In this document: positions 50,565 through 62,577 of the stretch, in pieces
Layout: the number at the start of each line of letters is the position of its first letter
How positions within the stretch are numbered: position 1 is the stretch's first letter
Source of the DNA: Rubinisphaera margarita
GTDB lineage: Bacteria > Planctomycetota > Planctomycetia > Planctomycetales > Planctomycetaceae
Length of the DNA: 64,000 bases
Direction: 5' to 3'
Assembly: GCF_022267515.1 (NCBI RefSeq)
Contig: NZ_JAKFGB010000022.1
Span: 264,001-328,000, forward strand
Translations under genes and position numbers: made by a program
The notes under the pieces: model-generated
The model's database searches: none
Told to the model about the DNA's origin: nothing
The model's input: the letters and a program-made list of their open reading frames with translations, nothing else

Positions 50565-51540
50565 CTTTCCTGGCGGCGACTTCGAGGCGGGTCAGGTACT
50601 CGTGAGTGATGTCGTTGGGAACTTCATCTTCGGGCGGCCGGTAACTGAAGATGCCGGGATCGACGTGCGTGAGTCGCTTCACTTCGGTCAATTCCATCGC
50701 CAGCTGTGCGTAGTAGCCACTCTTGTCGGGATGCTTCTTCAGGCAGAAGTATCGCAGCGGGAACAGGTCGCCTTCGCGGATGAACAATCGCACCTTGTCC
50801 GGCCGGGTCGTGAAGTAGACGTCGGCTGCGAAATCGCTTTCGAATTCTTCACCGAGATCCGACTTCCACTCCCCTTCCAGCACGATGCACGCCTCCTGAT
50901 TGAGAGCGACCCGTTTGGTGAGACGGAAGTCCATCAGCGATTCGAGTGTCGAGAGCAGACCGGGCAGGCCGCCCTGCATCTCGCGGGCCACATTCGGTTC
51001 CTGGGGCGTGATCTCAGCATCGCGGGCGAAGTCGGCCAGCCGCTGCAGGTCGACACGTTCAATCTGCAGCTTCCGGTCTTCCCGCGCACGGGGGGAAACG
51101 ATGTCCCGCACCATCCAGATCACCTGACCATTAGAGACCTGCAGCATTCGGCCTTTGGTCTCTCCGATTTCCATTTCGAGATGCAGACGACAGCGGGCCT
51201 CCACGGCCTGCCAGTACTTTCCGGTACCTCGAAACGTCTCGTCGGGAGTTTGAATTATTTGCAAAACACTGGCCGAGATCGGACTCGTGTTATGGGTGAG
51301 GAGCAGCCGTGCCTGGCGGAGCAGCGAGTTGCCTTCGCGAATCTCCAGAGCAAGTTCGTCTGGATCGACTGCTTTCTCGGCCGGGTTTCCCTGCCAGGCC
51401 TGAGCGAACTGCTGCATGAGCCTCTGCGGTTCGGTGATGGCCGGGGACTGCTCGATCCGCTGATGAAGCCAGAAAAATGCGGCTCCCACGCAGATTGCGG
51501 CGGCTCCAACAGCCAATGTTAATCTGCGCAATATTTTCAT
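50539..51540 (-). CDS. Exported protein, LolA-like pattern
   Basis: This 333-residue protein has an N-terminal anchor (MKILRRLTLAVGAAAICVGAAFF, start at 51540) and a soluble region whose strand succession (TGKYWQAVEARCRLHLEMEI, then RMLQVSNGQVIWMVRDI) resembles the LolA/LppX beta-barrel fold for carrying lipoprotein or lipid through the periplasm. This is a pattern impression, not a family match. The gene is first in a two-gene unit with the CX4CH protein, overlapping it by 26 bases, and divergent from the lipoprotein gene at 51920. Upstream codons in the frame are not conserved. Confidence 0.7.
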   Translation of the reverse strand: MKILRRLTLAVGAAAICVGAAFFWLHQRIEQSPAITEPQRLMQQFAQAWQGNPAEKAVDPDELALEIREGNSLLRQARLLLTHNTSPISASVLQIIQTPDETFRGTGKYWQAVEARCRLHLEMEIGETKGRMLQVSNGQVIWMVRDIVSPRAREDRKLQIERVDLQRLADFARDAEITPQEPNVAREMQGGLPGLLSTLESLMDFRLTKRVALNQEACIVLEGEWKSDLGEEFESDFAADVYFTTRPDKVRLFIREGDLFPLRYFCLKKHPDKSGYYAQLAMELTEVKRLTHVDPGIFSYRPPEDEVPNDITHEYLTRLEVAARKGEDDETVK

Positions 51541-51919
51541 GTTCGCCTGAAAATAACGGATTTTCCAAAGAATCGGGGCCGAAACGACCGACAAACAAGT
51601 TACGTGTTGCTGATTTTCCGTTCTGCGAAGACGAACAGTTCAAAGGTTCGTGATCACAGGCCCGAAGGGGCGGGGAGAAAGCGACGCGGAGTTTAAGACA
51701 GATACGAAATTCAAGTCGATGGCAATCTTCACGGGTGCATCAGGTCGCATTCGGTCTGTATCCGCTGCCGTGGCAAGAATTACTGAAAAGCCAACACAAC
51801 CAGGTGTATTGTCAGGTCTGGCCACCGATCGGTTGGCAACAGGGATGTTGATTACCGACCGGAACGGAAATCTGGCGTCAGTCGTTCCCCTCCGGCCAAC
51901 AACGAAAAAAGGACGAAAG
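51541..51919. other. Intergenic region between divergent envelope genes
   Basis: These 379 bases should hold promoters for both directions. The frame of the rightward gene continues upstream to 51650 but has no ribosome site and an implausible protein, so it is left out. No repeat was recognised. Confidence 0.5.
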
Positions 51920-53143
<1,224 letters not shown>

Positions 53144-53336
53144 TGTAAAAATGTCCGTTTCGCCGCCCGGTTTTACCGGGTGGCGAATCGCTATTTTCAG
53201 ACCTTGACAGATCTTCTAAGTTACGCCTCCAAGACCGGCCACCCCATCCCTTCCTTCGCCGGTCCATCCTGTCACGGTTCCAACGAATTCTCCCGCATCA
53301 TCCGATGCTTCGTCCCTTCCTGTGTGAATCCCTGCC

Positions 53337-54128
53337 ATGAAATCGATCGTTCTCCCATTCCTGTCGGGATGTGGTTGTCTGCTCGCCGTTTGTGGAACAA
53401 GCGTCGCACAGCCGCAACTGCCGGAATCTCAGTATTACCAGCCGCTGAATCAGATGACGCCTCCGGGTGTCGCCGGTTTATGGGCCGGAGCTCTCGGCCG
53501 GGCCGACATGCACTACTTTCAGCCGGTCCAGGTGCGTCTGCCGAAAGGCGGCCAGGTGACGTTCTATCACCCCGAAACCCGCCAGCCGCTCACGGTGCCG
53601 TCTCCCGCTCAAGCCGGCTTCTTCGTCGGCCCCGTTTATCGATTCAAAATTTCGAACCTGCCCGACTTCCCGGGTGTGGAACTCTTCCCGACGATTGAAC
53701 TCGTCGATCGGCTGCATCCGCCGCCCCATTTGCGGCAAAAGTATCCGATCCCGCTCGACCTGACTCAGGAAGACATCGAACTGGCCGTCCGCGATCAGCT
53801 CGTGACCAAGATCCTCTACATCGAACAACCCGATCTCGCTCTGCCTGAACCAGAAGGCGCACTGATTCGCGAAGAGAATATTCCGCAGAATCGCAATCTG
53901 ATGAGTGAAGCCGACATGCGGGGCCGCCCGGTGATGATTCTCCGCATCGGCGGACGGATCCCGAGTCCACAGGAACTGGCCGATCCCCGGATCACGCCGC
54001 CAGCTCCAGTCGAGCAGCCCTTCGCCGTCACCGAACAACCCAAATGGGAACCAGCCAACCAGGGCTTCGCACCACCCGTCGAACAACCCGACGCCTTCTC
54101 CACCCCGGTGATTGAAGAAGACAACTAG
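53337..54128 (+). CDS. Exported protein of the same paralogue family, copy 2
   Basis: This 263-residue exported protein (signal peptide 1-24, ending SVAQP) is a shorter paralogue of the preceding gene. It repeats the core: [75 protein letters not shown] and [18 protein letters not shown]. It replaces the lipobox with a secretory signal and has only a short Pro-rich tail. It is 193 bases after copy 1 on the same strand, so the two may be coexpressed. Function unknown. Confidence 0.8.
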   Translation: MKSIVLPFLSGCGCLLAVCGTSVAQPQLPESQYYQPLNQMTPPGVAGLWAGALGRADMHYFQPVQVRLPKGGQVTFYHPETRQPLTVPSPAQAGFFVGPVYRFKISNLPDFPGVELFPTIELVDRLHPPPHLRQKYPIPLDLTQEDIELAVRDQLVTKILYIEQPDLALPEPEGALIREENIPQNRNLMSEADMRGRPVMILRIGGRIPSPQELADPRITPPAPVEQPFAVTEQPKWEPANQGFAPPVEQPDAFSTPVIEEDN

Positions 54129-54316
54129 TCGTTCTGGATGCGGAGGCGGTCAACCAGCGACATCGTCTTCAAATCAAGAACTCCTCGCACGGTGAAACGG
54201 GCCCTCCCGTCGGCTGCCCCACCCGGGCGGAAGAATCACTGATCGAGCCAGCGCCACACATCCTACCTCCGCAATCATCTCAGGATCGCATATCCCCTCC
54301 AGCACAGGGTATTCCC

Positions 54317-55990
54317 ATGGTGAAGTTGAACCTTTCTCCTCAAACCCGGACCAGTCTCTTCCGCGTGGGTGTCGGACTCCTGCTGTGCGCTAACTACTCC
54401 TGCAGCAGCGGGGGCAAGAAAATGGTCAGCCAGGATCCGTTCCAGCACGAGATCCCCAAGTCGAAGCTGGCCGATCTTGAGAAGACGCAGGGCAACCACG
54501 AATTCCTGGCCTCGGCGGGAATTCCCTTCGACAAGGTTCCCGGCCAAACGCCTCCGCCGGCTCACCAGACAGCCTACAATCCTGTGATGCCCCAGCCGAC
54601 GTCTGCCCAGGCCGCCGCGCAGTATCCCGGACAACTCGACACCGACGGCAAGATTCGCGTGAAGAGTGAATGGCCGGCACTGCCGGAGAAAACGATTGGC
54701 TACGCGGAGCCGGAATCTCCGACGAAGATGGCGGAAATGCCTGCTCTTCCCCCGGGTGGATACGAAAAGCCCCTCGGCGAAGGCGAAGCCTGGTATCACT
54801 CCATCGCGAAGAATGAAACCACCTCGAAACCAGCTTCGATGCCCGGATCAGAATCCGGTATCGTGCAGACGTCGTATCAGCAGAAGAAGCCAGAGACGGC
54901 TCCGGCGAAACCGGCAGCCGCTGATCCCGAATTCACTCCGGCCGAACCGCGTGTTCCTCTGAACGGAAAAGCGGCCGACATGCCGGCCTTTCGCGGCGGT
55001 CCCGCAGGCAATGCCTGCCCGCCCGGTGCTCCCTGCGCGCCTCCCTTTCCGGGAAGTGCGATGATCGATGGCAGCCCCGAAGCTTATCCCGATGAATACA
55101 TCTGCGACGGAGGCGATCGCCGCCTTCCGGTGCACTATGCTCCGGGCGAGCGACATGGCCTCGACACCCAGGACACCATCGCGGAGTACCAGGACGATAC
55201 CGGGGAACAACATCTGAAACCGACCAACGAAGTCTGCGTTTACGCTCCCCGATTCGGAGCCGTAAAAACTGTCGCTGGCGTTTCGATGGAACAAAGCGTC
55301 GACCGAGCTCTGGGTGCCTACGACTCCGTCAACGGGCTGGCGGTTAACACGCGGATGAAACCCGGCACCGAACAGCAGACCGAACAGGTTAACGCCGCTC
55401 GCGTGCGGTCCCGCGCCAGTGGTCTTGAAACCGAAGACACCACGCTTGGCGTGAATCAGGCCACCAAGACGGCTGATCACACCAAACTTGAAAACACAAA
55501 TACTGACTACGCCTTCGCCGGGCAGATCGCCATGGAGAAGGTCGAATCTCCGGTCGCCTTCGATGGACGCGCCGCCGCCGTCGCCTGGACGCGCGAGCAG
55601 AGCCCGGTCATCGTCGCCGCCGACGTAGGTGGCTCTGAACTCTACAGCTGGTTTCGCTCCGAAGAACTCGTCGGTGTTGAAGACCGCAAGAAAGTCGGCG
55701 ATCTGTACATCGACAAGCTGGCTGACAAAGCCGATGCCGAACCGGGTGATGTGATTACCTTCACCATCCGCTACCGAAATATCGGCGATCGTTCGCTGTT
55801 CAACGTGCAGATCATCGACAATCTCACGCCGCGACTCGAGTTCATCGAAGGTTCGGCAACGTCCGACCGCGATGGACGTCTGGTTGTCGAAGACAATGCC
55901 GAAGGCAGCCTGATCCTGAAATGGGAGATTTCCGAAGAAATCCAGGGCAAAACCGGCGGCATGGTCACGTTCAAAGCCCGTGTCCGCTAA
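54317..55990 (+). CDS. Exported protein with C-terminal DUF11 domain
   Basis: This 557-residue exported protein has a hydrophobic N-terminus (about 10-28) with a borderline lipidation site (NYSC) and a long low-complexity region (about 50-270) rich in Pro, Ala, Lys and Glu. A less-recognised middle has PRFGAVKTVAGVSMEQSVDR. The C-terminal 110 residues form a DUF11 domain (DAEPGDVITFTIRYRNIG, then LFNVQIIDNLTPRLEFIEGS), a beta-sandwich found in bacterial surface proteins including chlamydial OmcB. It is the third consecutive exported gene after the two paralogues and probably belongs to the same envelope module. Confidence 0.85.
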   Translation: MVKLNLSPQTRTSLFRVGVGLLLCANYSCSSGGKKMVSQDPFQHEIPKSKLADLEKTQGNHEFLASAGIPFDKVPGQTPPPAHQTAYNPVMPQPTSAQAAAQYPGQLDTDGKIRVKSEWPALPEKTIGYAEPESPTKMAEMPALPPGGYEKPLGEGEAWYHSIAKNETTSKPASMPGSESGIVQTSYQQKKPETAPAKPAAADPEFTPAEPRVPLNGKAADMPAFRGGPAGNACPPGAPCAPPFPGSAMIDGSPEAYPDEYICDGGDRRLPVHYAPGERHGLDTQDTIAEYQDDTGEQHLKPTNEVCVYAPRFGAVKTVAGVSMEQSVDRALGAYDSVNGLAVNTRMKPGTEQQTEQVNAARVRSRASGLETEDTTLGVNQATKTADHTKLENTNTDYAFAGQIAMEKVESPVAFDGRAAAVAWTREQSPVIVAADVGGSELYSWFRSEELVGVEDRKKVGDLYIDKLADKADAEPGDVITFTIRYRNIGDRSLFNVQIIDNLTPRLEFIEGSATSDRDGRLVVEDNAEGSLILKWEISEEIQGKTGGMVTFKARVR

Positions 55991-56032
55991 ACTCATCAGC
56001 TTGAATGGGCGTAAGCGAAGTGTCACAGGAGC

Positions 56033-56108
56033 ACCGTAGGGCCGGTTTCGAACCGGCCGTTTCACGACATTTCCGCTGAAACCCCCGCCGGCTGAAAACC
56101 GGCCCTGC
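56033..56108. repeat. GGCCGGTTTcgAACCGGCC palindromes
   Basis: GGGCCGGTTTcgAACCGGCC and a second unit ending in GCCGGCtgaaaaccGGCC flank a short spacer. This is a REP-like intergenic element between same-strand genes. Confidence 0.6.
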
Positions 56109-56155
56109 CCCGCCACTCAGCCGCAGATGCGTCCTATCTCCCCCGGAGCTGATTT

Positions 56156-57109
56156 GTGCTGTCGATTATCGTTCCCGTCTTCAATGAAGAAGAATCTCTG
56201 GCCGAACTTCGCCGCCAGATCGAGACCTCGTGCAGCAAGAATCAGATCGACTACGAAATCATTTTCGTCGACGACGGCTCCAGCGATCAGTCCTGGGCGA
56301 TCATCGCCGGGCTCGCTCGAGATGATGAACGCATTTCCGGGATTCGCTTTCGTCGCAACTTCGGCAAAGCGGCCGCTCTGACGGCTGGCATGGATGCGGC
56401 TCGCGGCGAGTGGATCATGATGATGGACGCCGACCTGCAGGACGATCCGGAAGAGATCCCGCAGTTCCTCGCTAAGTCCGCAGAGGGCTACCAGGTCGTG
56501 AACGGCTGGAAACAGCGACGGCTCGACCCCTGGCACAAAGTCTACCCGAGTCGAGTCTTCAACTGGATGATCGGCCGTCTGACCGGACTCAAGCTCCACG
56601 ACCACAACTGTGGACTGAAGCTGTTCCATTCCGATGTCGCCCGCGAGATTCACATCTACGGCGAACTGCATCGGTTTATTCCGGTCCTCGCCGCCGCCCG
56701 GGGATTCCGCGTGACGGAGATTCCGGTTAACCATCGCCCCCGCGAGTTCGGATACTCCAAGTACGGCATCATCCGTTTTCTTCGCGGCTTCCTCGATCTG
56801 CTGACCGTCGTCTTTCTGATCGCCTACGGTCAACGGCCGCAGCACATGCTGGGCGCGATCGGACTGTTCTTCTTTGCCGTGGGCATCGCCGGCTTCTCGT
56901 ATCTGAGCCTGCTCTGGATCGGCATGAATGTCTTCCATCTGCTGCCGGAACAGCCGATCGGAACTCGCCCGCTGTTAGCGTACTCCACGGCTGCGACGAT
57001 CCTCGGCGCACAGGCGATGTCACTCGGACTGCTCGCCGAACTGATCGTCGCAAACACGGTGCAGAACAGGGCCACGTTCAGCATCCGTGAAACCGTGAAG
57101 CACGAGTAA
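56156..57109 (+). CDS. Family 2 glycosyltransferase (polyisoprenyl-phosphate, GtrB/DPM1-like)
   Basis: This 317-residue membrane enzyme would transfer a sugar from a nucleotide donor to undecaprenyl phosphate. The GT2 domain opens with [12 protein letters not shown], has [10 protein letters not shown], the donor/metal motif [10 protein letters not shown] and [14 protein letters not shown] residues ([11 protein letters not shown]) before two C-terminal membrane helices (about 230-252 and 270-290). It starts with GTG at 56156, with GGAG 7 bases upstream. This is typical of flippase-coupled or arabinose/glucose lipid-sugar synthases; the sugar is not identified. It may feed the GT39-type transferase at 59913, which uses lipid-linked sugars. 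Confidence 0.93.
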   Translation: MLSIIVPVFNEEESLAELRRQIETSCSKNQIDYEIIFVDDGSSDQSWAIIAGLARDDERISGIRFRRNFGKAAALTAGMDAARGEWIMMMDADLQDDPEEIPQFLAKSAEGYQVVNGWKQRRLDPWHKVYPSRVFNWMIGRLTGLKLHDHNCGLKLFHSDVAREIHIYGELHRFIPVLAAARGFRVTEIPVNHRPREFGYSKYGIIRFLRGFLDLLTVVFLIAYGQRPQHMLGAIGLFFFAVGIAGFSYLSLLWIGMNVFHLLPEQPIGTRPLLAYSTAATILGAQAMSLGLLAELIVANTVQNRATFSIRETVKHE

Positions 57110-57207
57110 GCTCGCACCGGTGACCAGCAGGCGTGGCCCCGAAAGAAAGCTAGGGCCACCGCCCCGAATAGGGCACGCGGTAGATGCGTTCTCCTGCGGC
57201 TGCGCCG

Positions 57208-57230
57208 CCCTGATAGCACAGCTATCAGGG
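57208..57230. terminator. Strong hairpin between convergent genes
   Basis: CCCTGATAGC and GCTATCAGGG pair perfectly around ACA. It lies between the glycosyltransferase (ending 57109) and the small lipoprotein (ending 57322 on the other strand), a likely bidirectional terminator, although no U-tract follows. Confidence 0.55.
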
Positions 57231-57321
57231 CCACCCCTTAGGGTTGTCGACTGCATAGACAACTGAGAGTGGCAACGACTGTTTCCTGACAAGGAACCAA
57301 CTGGCGTCGCCCGTTTGTTGC

Positions 57322-57732
57322 TTACTTCGAGGTCAGCTCAAAGTTGATCGGGTTCTCGCCCGGTTCGACCTTCTTCGAGAGGGCCATCTGGCCGTGGTAT
57401 CGTTCCGGGATAATCTCCGGGCTCTCAGAAATGATATTCCCGTCGGCATCGGCGACCTCCCCGCCCGTTCGAATTCGAACCGTGTGCGGACCAACGGAAG
57501 CTCCTTTATGCCCCTGCTGATAGGTCAGTTCGTACTGGCCGCTCTCATCGGTCCGACCGAACGAACGCAGGCCGGGATCCATGGGAGTGAAAATAATCGA
57601 AGCATTCGGCACCGGCTTGCCGTCCAGTGTCACCGTGCCTTTGACCAGTCCAAGTTCAGGCAGCGGCGGTGCATCGGAACCGCAACCGGCCAGGCTTACA
57701 AACAGGGCAATCAATCCGAAGGAGCGCTTCAT
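57322..57732 (-). CDS. Small lipoprotein with carboxypeptidase-regulatory-like domain
   Basis: This 136-residue lipoprotein (lipobox SLAGC, Cys18) carries a transthyretin-like fold as in carboxypeptidase regulatory domains: KGTVTLDGKPVPNASIIFTP, DESGQYELTY and HTVRIRTGG. Genes of this type regularly sit just downstream of a DUF1559 pseudopilin in planctomycetes, as here (82 bases away). The start is the ATG at 57732 with AAAGGA upstream. Function unknown; a binding or assembly role on the cell surface is inferred from the pairing. Confidence 0.85.
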   Translation of the reverse strand: MKRSFGLIALFVSLAGCGSDAPPLPELGLVKGTVTLDGKPVPNASIIFTPMDPGLRSFGRTDESGQYELTYQQGHKGASVGPHTVRIRTGGEVADADGNIISESPEIIPERYHGQMALSKKVEPGENPINFELTSK

Positions 57733-57814
57733 GGGATGCCAGTCCTTTCCATAATGAGAAGCAAAGAAAGAAGGGATGCCCCGCTGCTGCGGAACATCCC
57801 ACTTCACTCTGGAT

Positions 57815-58816
<1,002 letters not shown>

Positions 58817-59142
58817 GAAAGACTCCTTTGAGTAAGAGAAGAAAATCACTCTGACAACATTCCAGAAACTGCGTGACGTGCAGCCCGAAAGATCGCCCAC
58901 AAAAGCAGCGACACATAGACAGCGAGCGATATGTTATCCGGCTGATCTGTCACTCACATTCCGCTATCGCGGCAATGTCTTACGATCTTTTGTCCAGATC
59001 CGAACACGCGTCGCCGCTGAACACACTTTTCGAAGACCGACGACGCTCGCCGGTTGCCATCGTGGTCCCATTTCGCGGAATCGCTCTCCCGAGCCGAGAA
59101 AGTCACCGCAGTCCCCTTGACACCGACCGATAATTACTGAGA
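58817..59142. other. Intergenic region between divergent DUF1559 and FHA genes
   Basis: These 326 bases lie between divergent genes and should contain their promoters. No gene, RNA or repeat was recognised. Confidence 0.5.
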
Positions 59143-59556
59143 ATGAGTCTCAGTCTCAATTCGCCAGCCGTCGCCAGCGAACGAATCGCCTGTTACGCGG
59201 CCGAGCCGCTGGAAACGAGTTTACGAATGAAGACAGCAACCAGGCCCCCCGCTCGAATCACTTCGGTTTCCCTGACCATCCTGACGGGAACGCTCCGCGG
59301 CCAGACAATCACGGCAACGGGCCCGCGTTTTCTCATCGGATCGGGTTTGCAATGTCAGCTCCAGATCACGAGCCCCGGCATCGCTACCGTCCATGCGGCT
59401 CTGCTGCTCGACGGTTACACCGTTCGAGTCCGGGATATGGGCTGCCTGGGAGGAACAAAAGTGAATGGCGAGATGATCGCCAATGATCGCTGGCTGGAGC
59501 CGGACGATCACGTTGAGCTCGGCCACACGCTGATCAAAATCGGCTACGCCAAATAA
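59143..59556 (+). CDS. Degenerate FHA-domain protein
   Basis: This is a 137-residue protein with FHA-like strands at about 40-137. The phosphopeptide-binding set is altered: the GR pair is GS (IGSG, 66-67), the serine before the histidine is replaced (GIATVH, His84 kept) and the loop reads MGCLGGTKVNG (GST-N pattern partly lost, Asn108 kept). Binding to phosphothreonine is therefore doubtful. The ATG at 59143 gives a 28-residue leader; ATG 59227 is an alternative that starts closer to the domain. It is followed by a small membrane protein gene 16 bases downstream. Confidence 0.75.
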   Translation: MSLSLNSPAVASERIACYAAEPLETSLRMKTATRPPARITSVSLTILTGTLRGQTITATGPRFLIGSGLQCQLQITSPGIATVHAALLLDGYTVRVRDMGCLGGTKVNGEMIANDRWLEPDDHVELGHTLIKIGYAK

Positions 59557-59572
59557 CGCAGGAGACTGAACG

Positions 59573-59806
59573 ATGACGATCTGGCAGATTCTGATTCTGC
59601 ATCTCGAAATTTTTGTGGCCGCCACCCTTCTTCTGGGCGGAATGATCGTCACCCGCAATGCCATCGTGAAATTCGCGATCCCGACGGCTCAACAAACGCT
59701 GAAGCACCGAGCGATGCCCCGGTCTCGAACGTCTTTACGATCTCCTTTAACGGAACATTCCCGGCGGCTCGCCCGCTTTGGAGACCTTTCCGAGAATGCC
59801 GCCTGA
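59573..59806 (+). CDS. Small membrane protein after the FHA gene
   Basis: This 77-residue protein has one hydrophobic helix (about 4-24, ILILHLEIFVAATLLLGGMIV) and a basic, Ser-rich remainder. The ATG has AGGAG 8 bases upstream and follows the FHA gene by 16 bases, so the two are likely cotranscribed. Not recognised. Its small size and lack of a family make function unknown, though a membrane partner for the FHA protein is an obvious idea. Confidence 0.6.
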   Translation: MTIWQILILHLEIFVAATLLLGGMIVTRNAIVKFAIPTAQQTLKHRAMPRSRTSLRSPLTEHSRRLARFGDLSENAA

Positions 59807-59831
59807 CTGCTCATTCGATGCCCGAGCAGGA

Positions 59832-59861
59832 AACGCCACGACACTCCCAGGTCGTGGCGTT
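59832..59861. terminator. Hairpin between convergent genes
   Basis: AACGCCACGAC and GTCGTGGCGTT pair perfectly around an 8-base loop, 26 bases after the small membrane gene and 52 bases before the end of the leftward GT39 gene. Weak T-runs lie on either side. Confidence 0.65.
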
Positions 59862-59912
59862 CGGCGTTTAGAGCGCTTTGCTCGACTGAGCCCGAAGAAG
59901 CAGGAAAATACT

Positions 59913-61517
59913 CTATCGGGCCGGCTTCAGCTGATAGAGCGCGTATTCATCAAGGGATTCACCCACTTCAGGCTCGACGTTATTTAATTGGACGAGGCGA
60001 CTGGGACGAACCTTCGCAGCGTGGACCGGTTCGAACCAGGAGCCGAGAGCTTCCCACTGCTCCGTGAACAGTTGGGACTCCTCCGCGTGCGGACCGACAA
60101 CCAGATACGTGGGGGCATTGCTCAGTCGAGTTTCCGGCTTCGCGAAGTCGAGATGCCCGATCGGCCCGGCCAGTCGGTCAAACAACGAAATGTGGTAGAA
60201 GATCGCCGGCTCGCCGTAGACATAGAAGATGACTTCATTCTCCGGCAATCCGGCGTCCCGGGCTCGCGAAGCGGTGATCGCCACGAAATCTTCCGCGACA
60301 ATCTGCAATTCTTTTCGCCGCTCCCAGGCGGGCGATTTCAGAACCGGCCCCGCAAACGCCACGACACCCAGAACGAGCAGAGCGATTGACGCGGCGCGAG
60401 CCGGGAGTGCCTTCCCGTAATGCTCCACGCGAATCTGCAGCCAGGCAGACACCGCACCAAGCACCAGCAACACCCCCACCCACCACGGAACCACGAGCCG
60501 GGGGTAGGGATGATAGAGTGGAATCGCGACCGAAAGCCCGATCACCCAGCTGGCCGCCATCCAGGCGCCACTTCGGGACCAGCGAAACTGCAGGGAATCG
60601 AGATGCAGCATCAGCCGACTGCCGATGAGAACACCCACTCCGACGACGCCAACCAGCGTCGTCCAGCCGCTCAGCTGCCACTGATTGGAAATCTGCCGGG
60701 CCAAAGCAGGTCCCCATTCCGCCAGACCGCCGAAATATTGCCGATGGTTCGCGGCCACCGCTGCATAACCACCAAACTCGTCGAGCGAGAACACATAGGG
60801 CAGCCACACCGCCGCGGCGACGCCTCCAATCAAGGCATAATGAGCGATCAGCCATGTCCATTGCGCGAGGGAAAACCGGCCGAAAACCGCCCACGCAAGA
60901 CTGCCCGAGTAGATGATCGCCAGCGACAGCCAACCGTTGTACTTCGTCAGCCAGGCCAGCCCGGCCATCAGGCCACTGAGCATCGCCAGACTGATCGAAC
61001 GTTTCGAGAAAACGGGCGGGCTTTTCAGTTCCAGAAAGGTGCAATGCGCCAACGAAACTGACAGCAACATGCAGAAACAGAGCATCGCCTCGGTAAGAGC
61101 CGTGCGAGAATACAGGATATGAACGTCGTTCGCGGCCAGCAGCATGGCAGCGGCAAGTCCGCCTGTCGGCCCGGCCAACTTTCGTCCCATCCACCAGATC
61201 AACGGGATCGTGCAGACACCCGCCCCCAGCGATGGCAGGGCAGGAACCCAGCTCGCCGTACCGAAGATCAGGAGCGACCATTCGATCAGCGTCGGCAAGA
61301 GCGGCGGCGCATAAAGATGTCGGTCCGGATAGCGGTAACCTTCCTCAGCCGTGAACCAGAGGTTCGAGGCGTACACTCCTTCATCGAAATGTTCGACCGC
61401 AATCGCCGACAGATCCCATAACCGCAGAACGGCTCCGAGCAGCGTGATCCCCACGACGAACAGCAGTTCGCGTCGCGAGATGGGATGAACAGCGAGAACA
61501 GGACAGGCCGCAGACAA
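59913..61517 (-). CDS. GT39/ArnT-type membrane glycosyltransferase
   Basis: This 534-residue membrane enzyme has about ten or more hydrophobic helices. The first luminal loop, AVEHFDEGVYASNLWF, contains the Asp/Glu pair typical of GT-C transferases (PMT/ArnT), and a second loop has LLPTLIEW-type and HPYPRLVVPWW features. It would transfer a sugar from a polyprenyl phosphate carrier to an exported acceptor, in keeping with the GtrB-like enzyme at 56156. The start is a TTG at 61517 with AGGAAG 5 bases upstream, as no ATG is near the first helix. Acceptor and sugar are unknown. Confidence 0.88.
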   Translation of the reverse strand: MSAACPVLAVHPISRRELLFVVGITLLGAVLRLWDLSAIAVEHFDEGVYASNLWFTAEEGYRYPDRHLYAPPLLPTLIEWSLLIFGTASWVPALPSLGAGVCTIPLIWWMGRKLAGPTGGLAAAMLLAANDVHILYSRTALTEAMLCFCMLLSVSLAHCTFLELKSPPVFSKRSISLAMLSGLMAGLAWLTKYNGWLSLAIIYSGSLAWAVFGRFSLAQWTWLIAHYALIGGVAAAVWLPYVFSLDEFGGYAAVAANHRQYFGGLAEWGPALARQISNQWQLSGWTTLVGVVGVGVLIGSRLMLHLDSLQFRWSRSGAWMAASWVIGLSVAIPLYHPYPRLVVPWWVGVLLVLGAVSAWLQIRVEHYGKALPARAASIALLVLGVVAFAGPVLKSPAWERRKELQIVAEDFVAITASRARDAGLPENEVIFYVYGEPAIFYHISLFDRLAGPIGHLDFAKPETRLSNAPTYLVVGPHAEESQLFTEQWEALGSWFEPVHAAKVRPSRLVQLNNVEPEVGESLDEYALYQLKPAR

Positions 61518-61566
61518 GGAAACTTCCTGACTTCAATCGACAGTTGCGTATGTGCGGTAGGCCAAA

Positions 61567-62577
61567 CTACGAGAGAATCGCTCGAGCAGCGGCCCGGCCA
61601 CTCAGGAAGGCTCCTTCCACTCGGGCATCATGGCACCAGTCGCCGCAGATCGTCAACTTCAACTGCTCGTCGTTCAAAGCCCCGCGAGAGAACGGATTCT
61701 CCGGAATCGCGTACAGCCAGCGATGAGCCGCCTCATAGATCGTGCCGGGGACATCTTTCCCCACCGCTTCCGCAAAGGCATGCAGCATCGTCGGAATGAT
61801 CTGGTCGGGTGTTTCGTCGATGTGTTCCCGCGACCATTCCGGTGTGGCATGCAGAATCCAGCGTTCTGTTCCACTGTTTCGTCCGGGCCGGGAACTGTCG
61901 CGGGCCATCCAGCGGATCAGGCTGTCCTGAACAAACACGCCGTTCAGATCGAGATCGACCTGGGACTGAAACGCCACCATCACTCCGATACAGGGTGCCA
62001 TCGTGGCTTCACGAACAATATCCTGTAGAGAAGTCTGCTTCGGCAGCAAATCGGCTGCCTGAGCCGGCGGAATCGCGATCACGACATGATCGAACCCCTC
62101 TGCCCTGGTTTCCGCCCCGCCCGTTCCGACGGCCAGATCTTCAACCTGAACCGACCACTTTCCGTTCTGCCGGTCGAGTTGAGTCACTCTGCTGCTGCAT
62201 TTTACGACGAGTCCGTCCGCAAGCGCCCGGCAGATCGCGTTCATCCCCGGGGTGCCGACGTATCGGGGATCTTTCGTTGGGGCCGGTCCTATTTCTCCCC
62301 GAGTCAACGTCCCGAACGGCCCTTCCCAAATGGCAACGACACCTCGCGCGATCCAGTCGTCGACCTGCTGGCGGAATTCAGCATCGCGAGCCGTAAAGTA
62401 TTGAGCCCCATGATCAAACTGCAATTCCGGCTCGATTACACGTCGCGTCGACATTCGGCCCGAGACACCCCGTCCCTTATCGAAAATCTGAACCTCATGC
62501 CCGGCCTGCCGCAGATCCCGGGCACACACAAGACCCGAAAGGCCCGCTCCGACAACCGCCACTCTCAGTGAACTCAT
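61567..62577 (-). CDS. FAD-dependent amine-oxidase/renalase-like protein
   Basis: This 336-residue flavoprotein opens with the dinucleotide-binding motif VAVVGAGLSGLVCARDLRQAGH, followed by VQIFDKGRGVSGRMSTRR (the renalase-like GRMSTRR). It has FDHGAQYFTAR, and a C-terminal ICGDWCHDARVEGAFLSGRAAA FAD loop. Bacterial renalases oxidise alternative dihydropyridine forms of NAD(P). The start is the ATG at 62577 with AAAGG upstream; an upstream frame adds 18 unconserved residues. It is a single gene with no obvious partner. Confidence 0.9.
   Translation of the reverse strand: MSSLRVAVVGAGLSGLVCARDLRQAGHEVQIFDKGRGVSGRMSTRRVIEPELQFDHGAQYFTARDAEFRQQVDDWIARGVVAIWEGPFGTLTRGEIGPAPTKDPRYVGTPGMNAICRALADGLVVKCSSRVTQLDRQNGKWSVQVEDLAVGTGGAETRAEGFDHVVIAIPPAQAADLLPKQTSLQDIVREATMAPCIGVMVAFQSQVDLDLNGVFVQDSLIRWMARDSSRPGRNSGTERWILHATPEWSREHIDETPDQIIPTMLHAFAEAVGKDVPGTIYEAAHRWLYAIPENPFSRGALNDEQLKLTICGDWCHDARVEGAFLSGRAAARAILS

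Noticed and set aside
51650..51919. Upstream extension of the lipoprotein gene at 51920
   Set aside because: It would bury the signal peptide and lipobox 90 residues in; ATG 51920 has its own upstream purine-rich stretch.
54848..56116. A 422-codon leftward open frame
   Set aside because: Antisense to the DUF11 gene; no family and no ribosome site.
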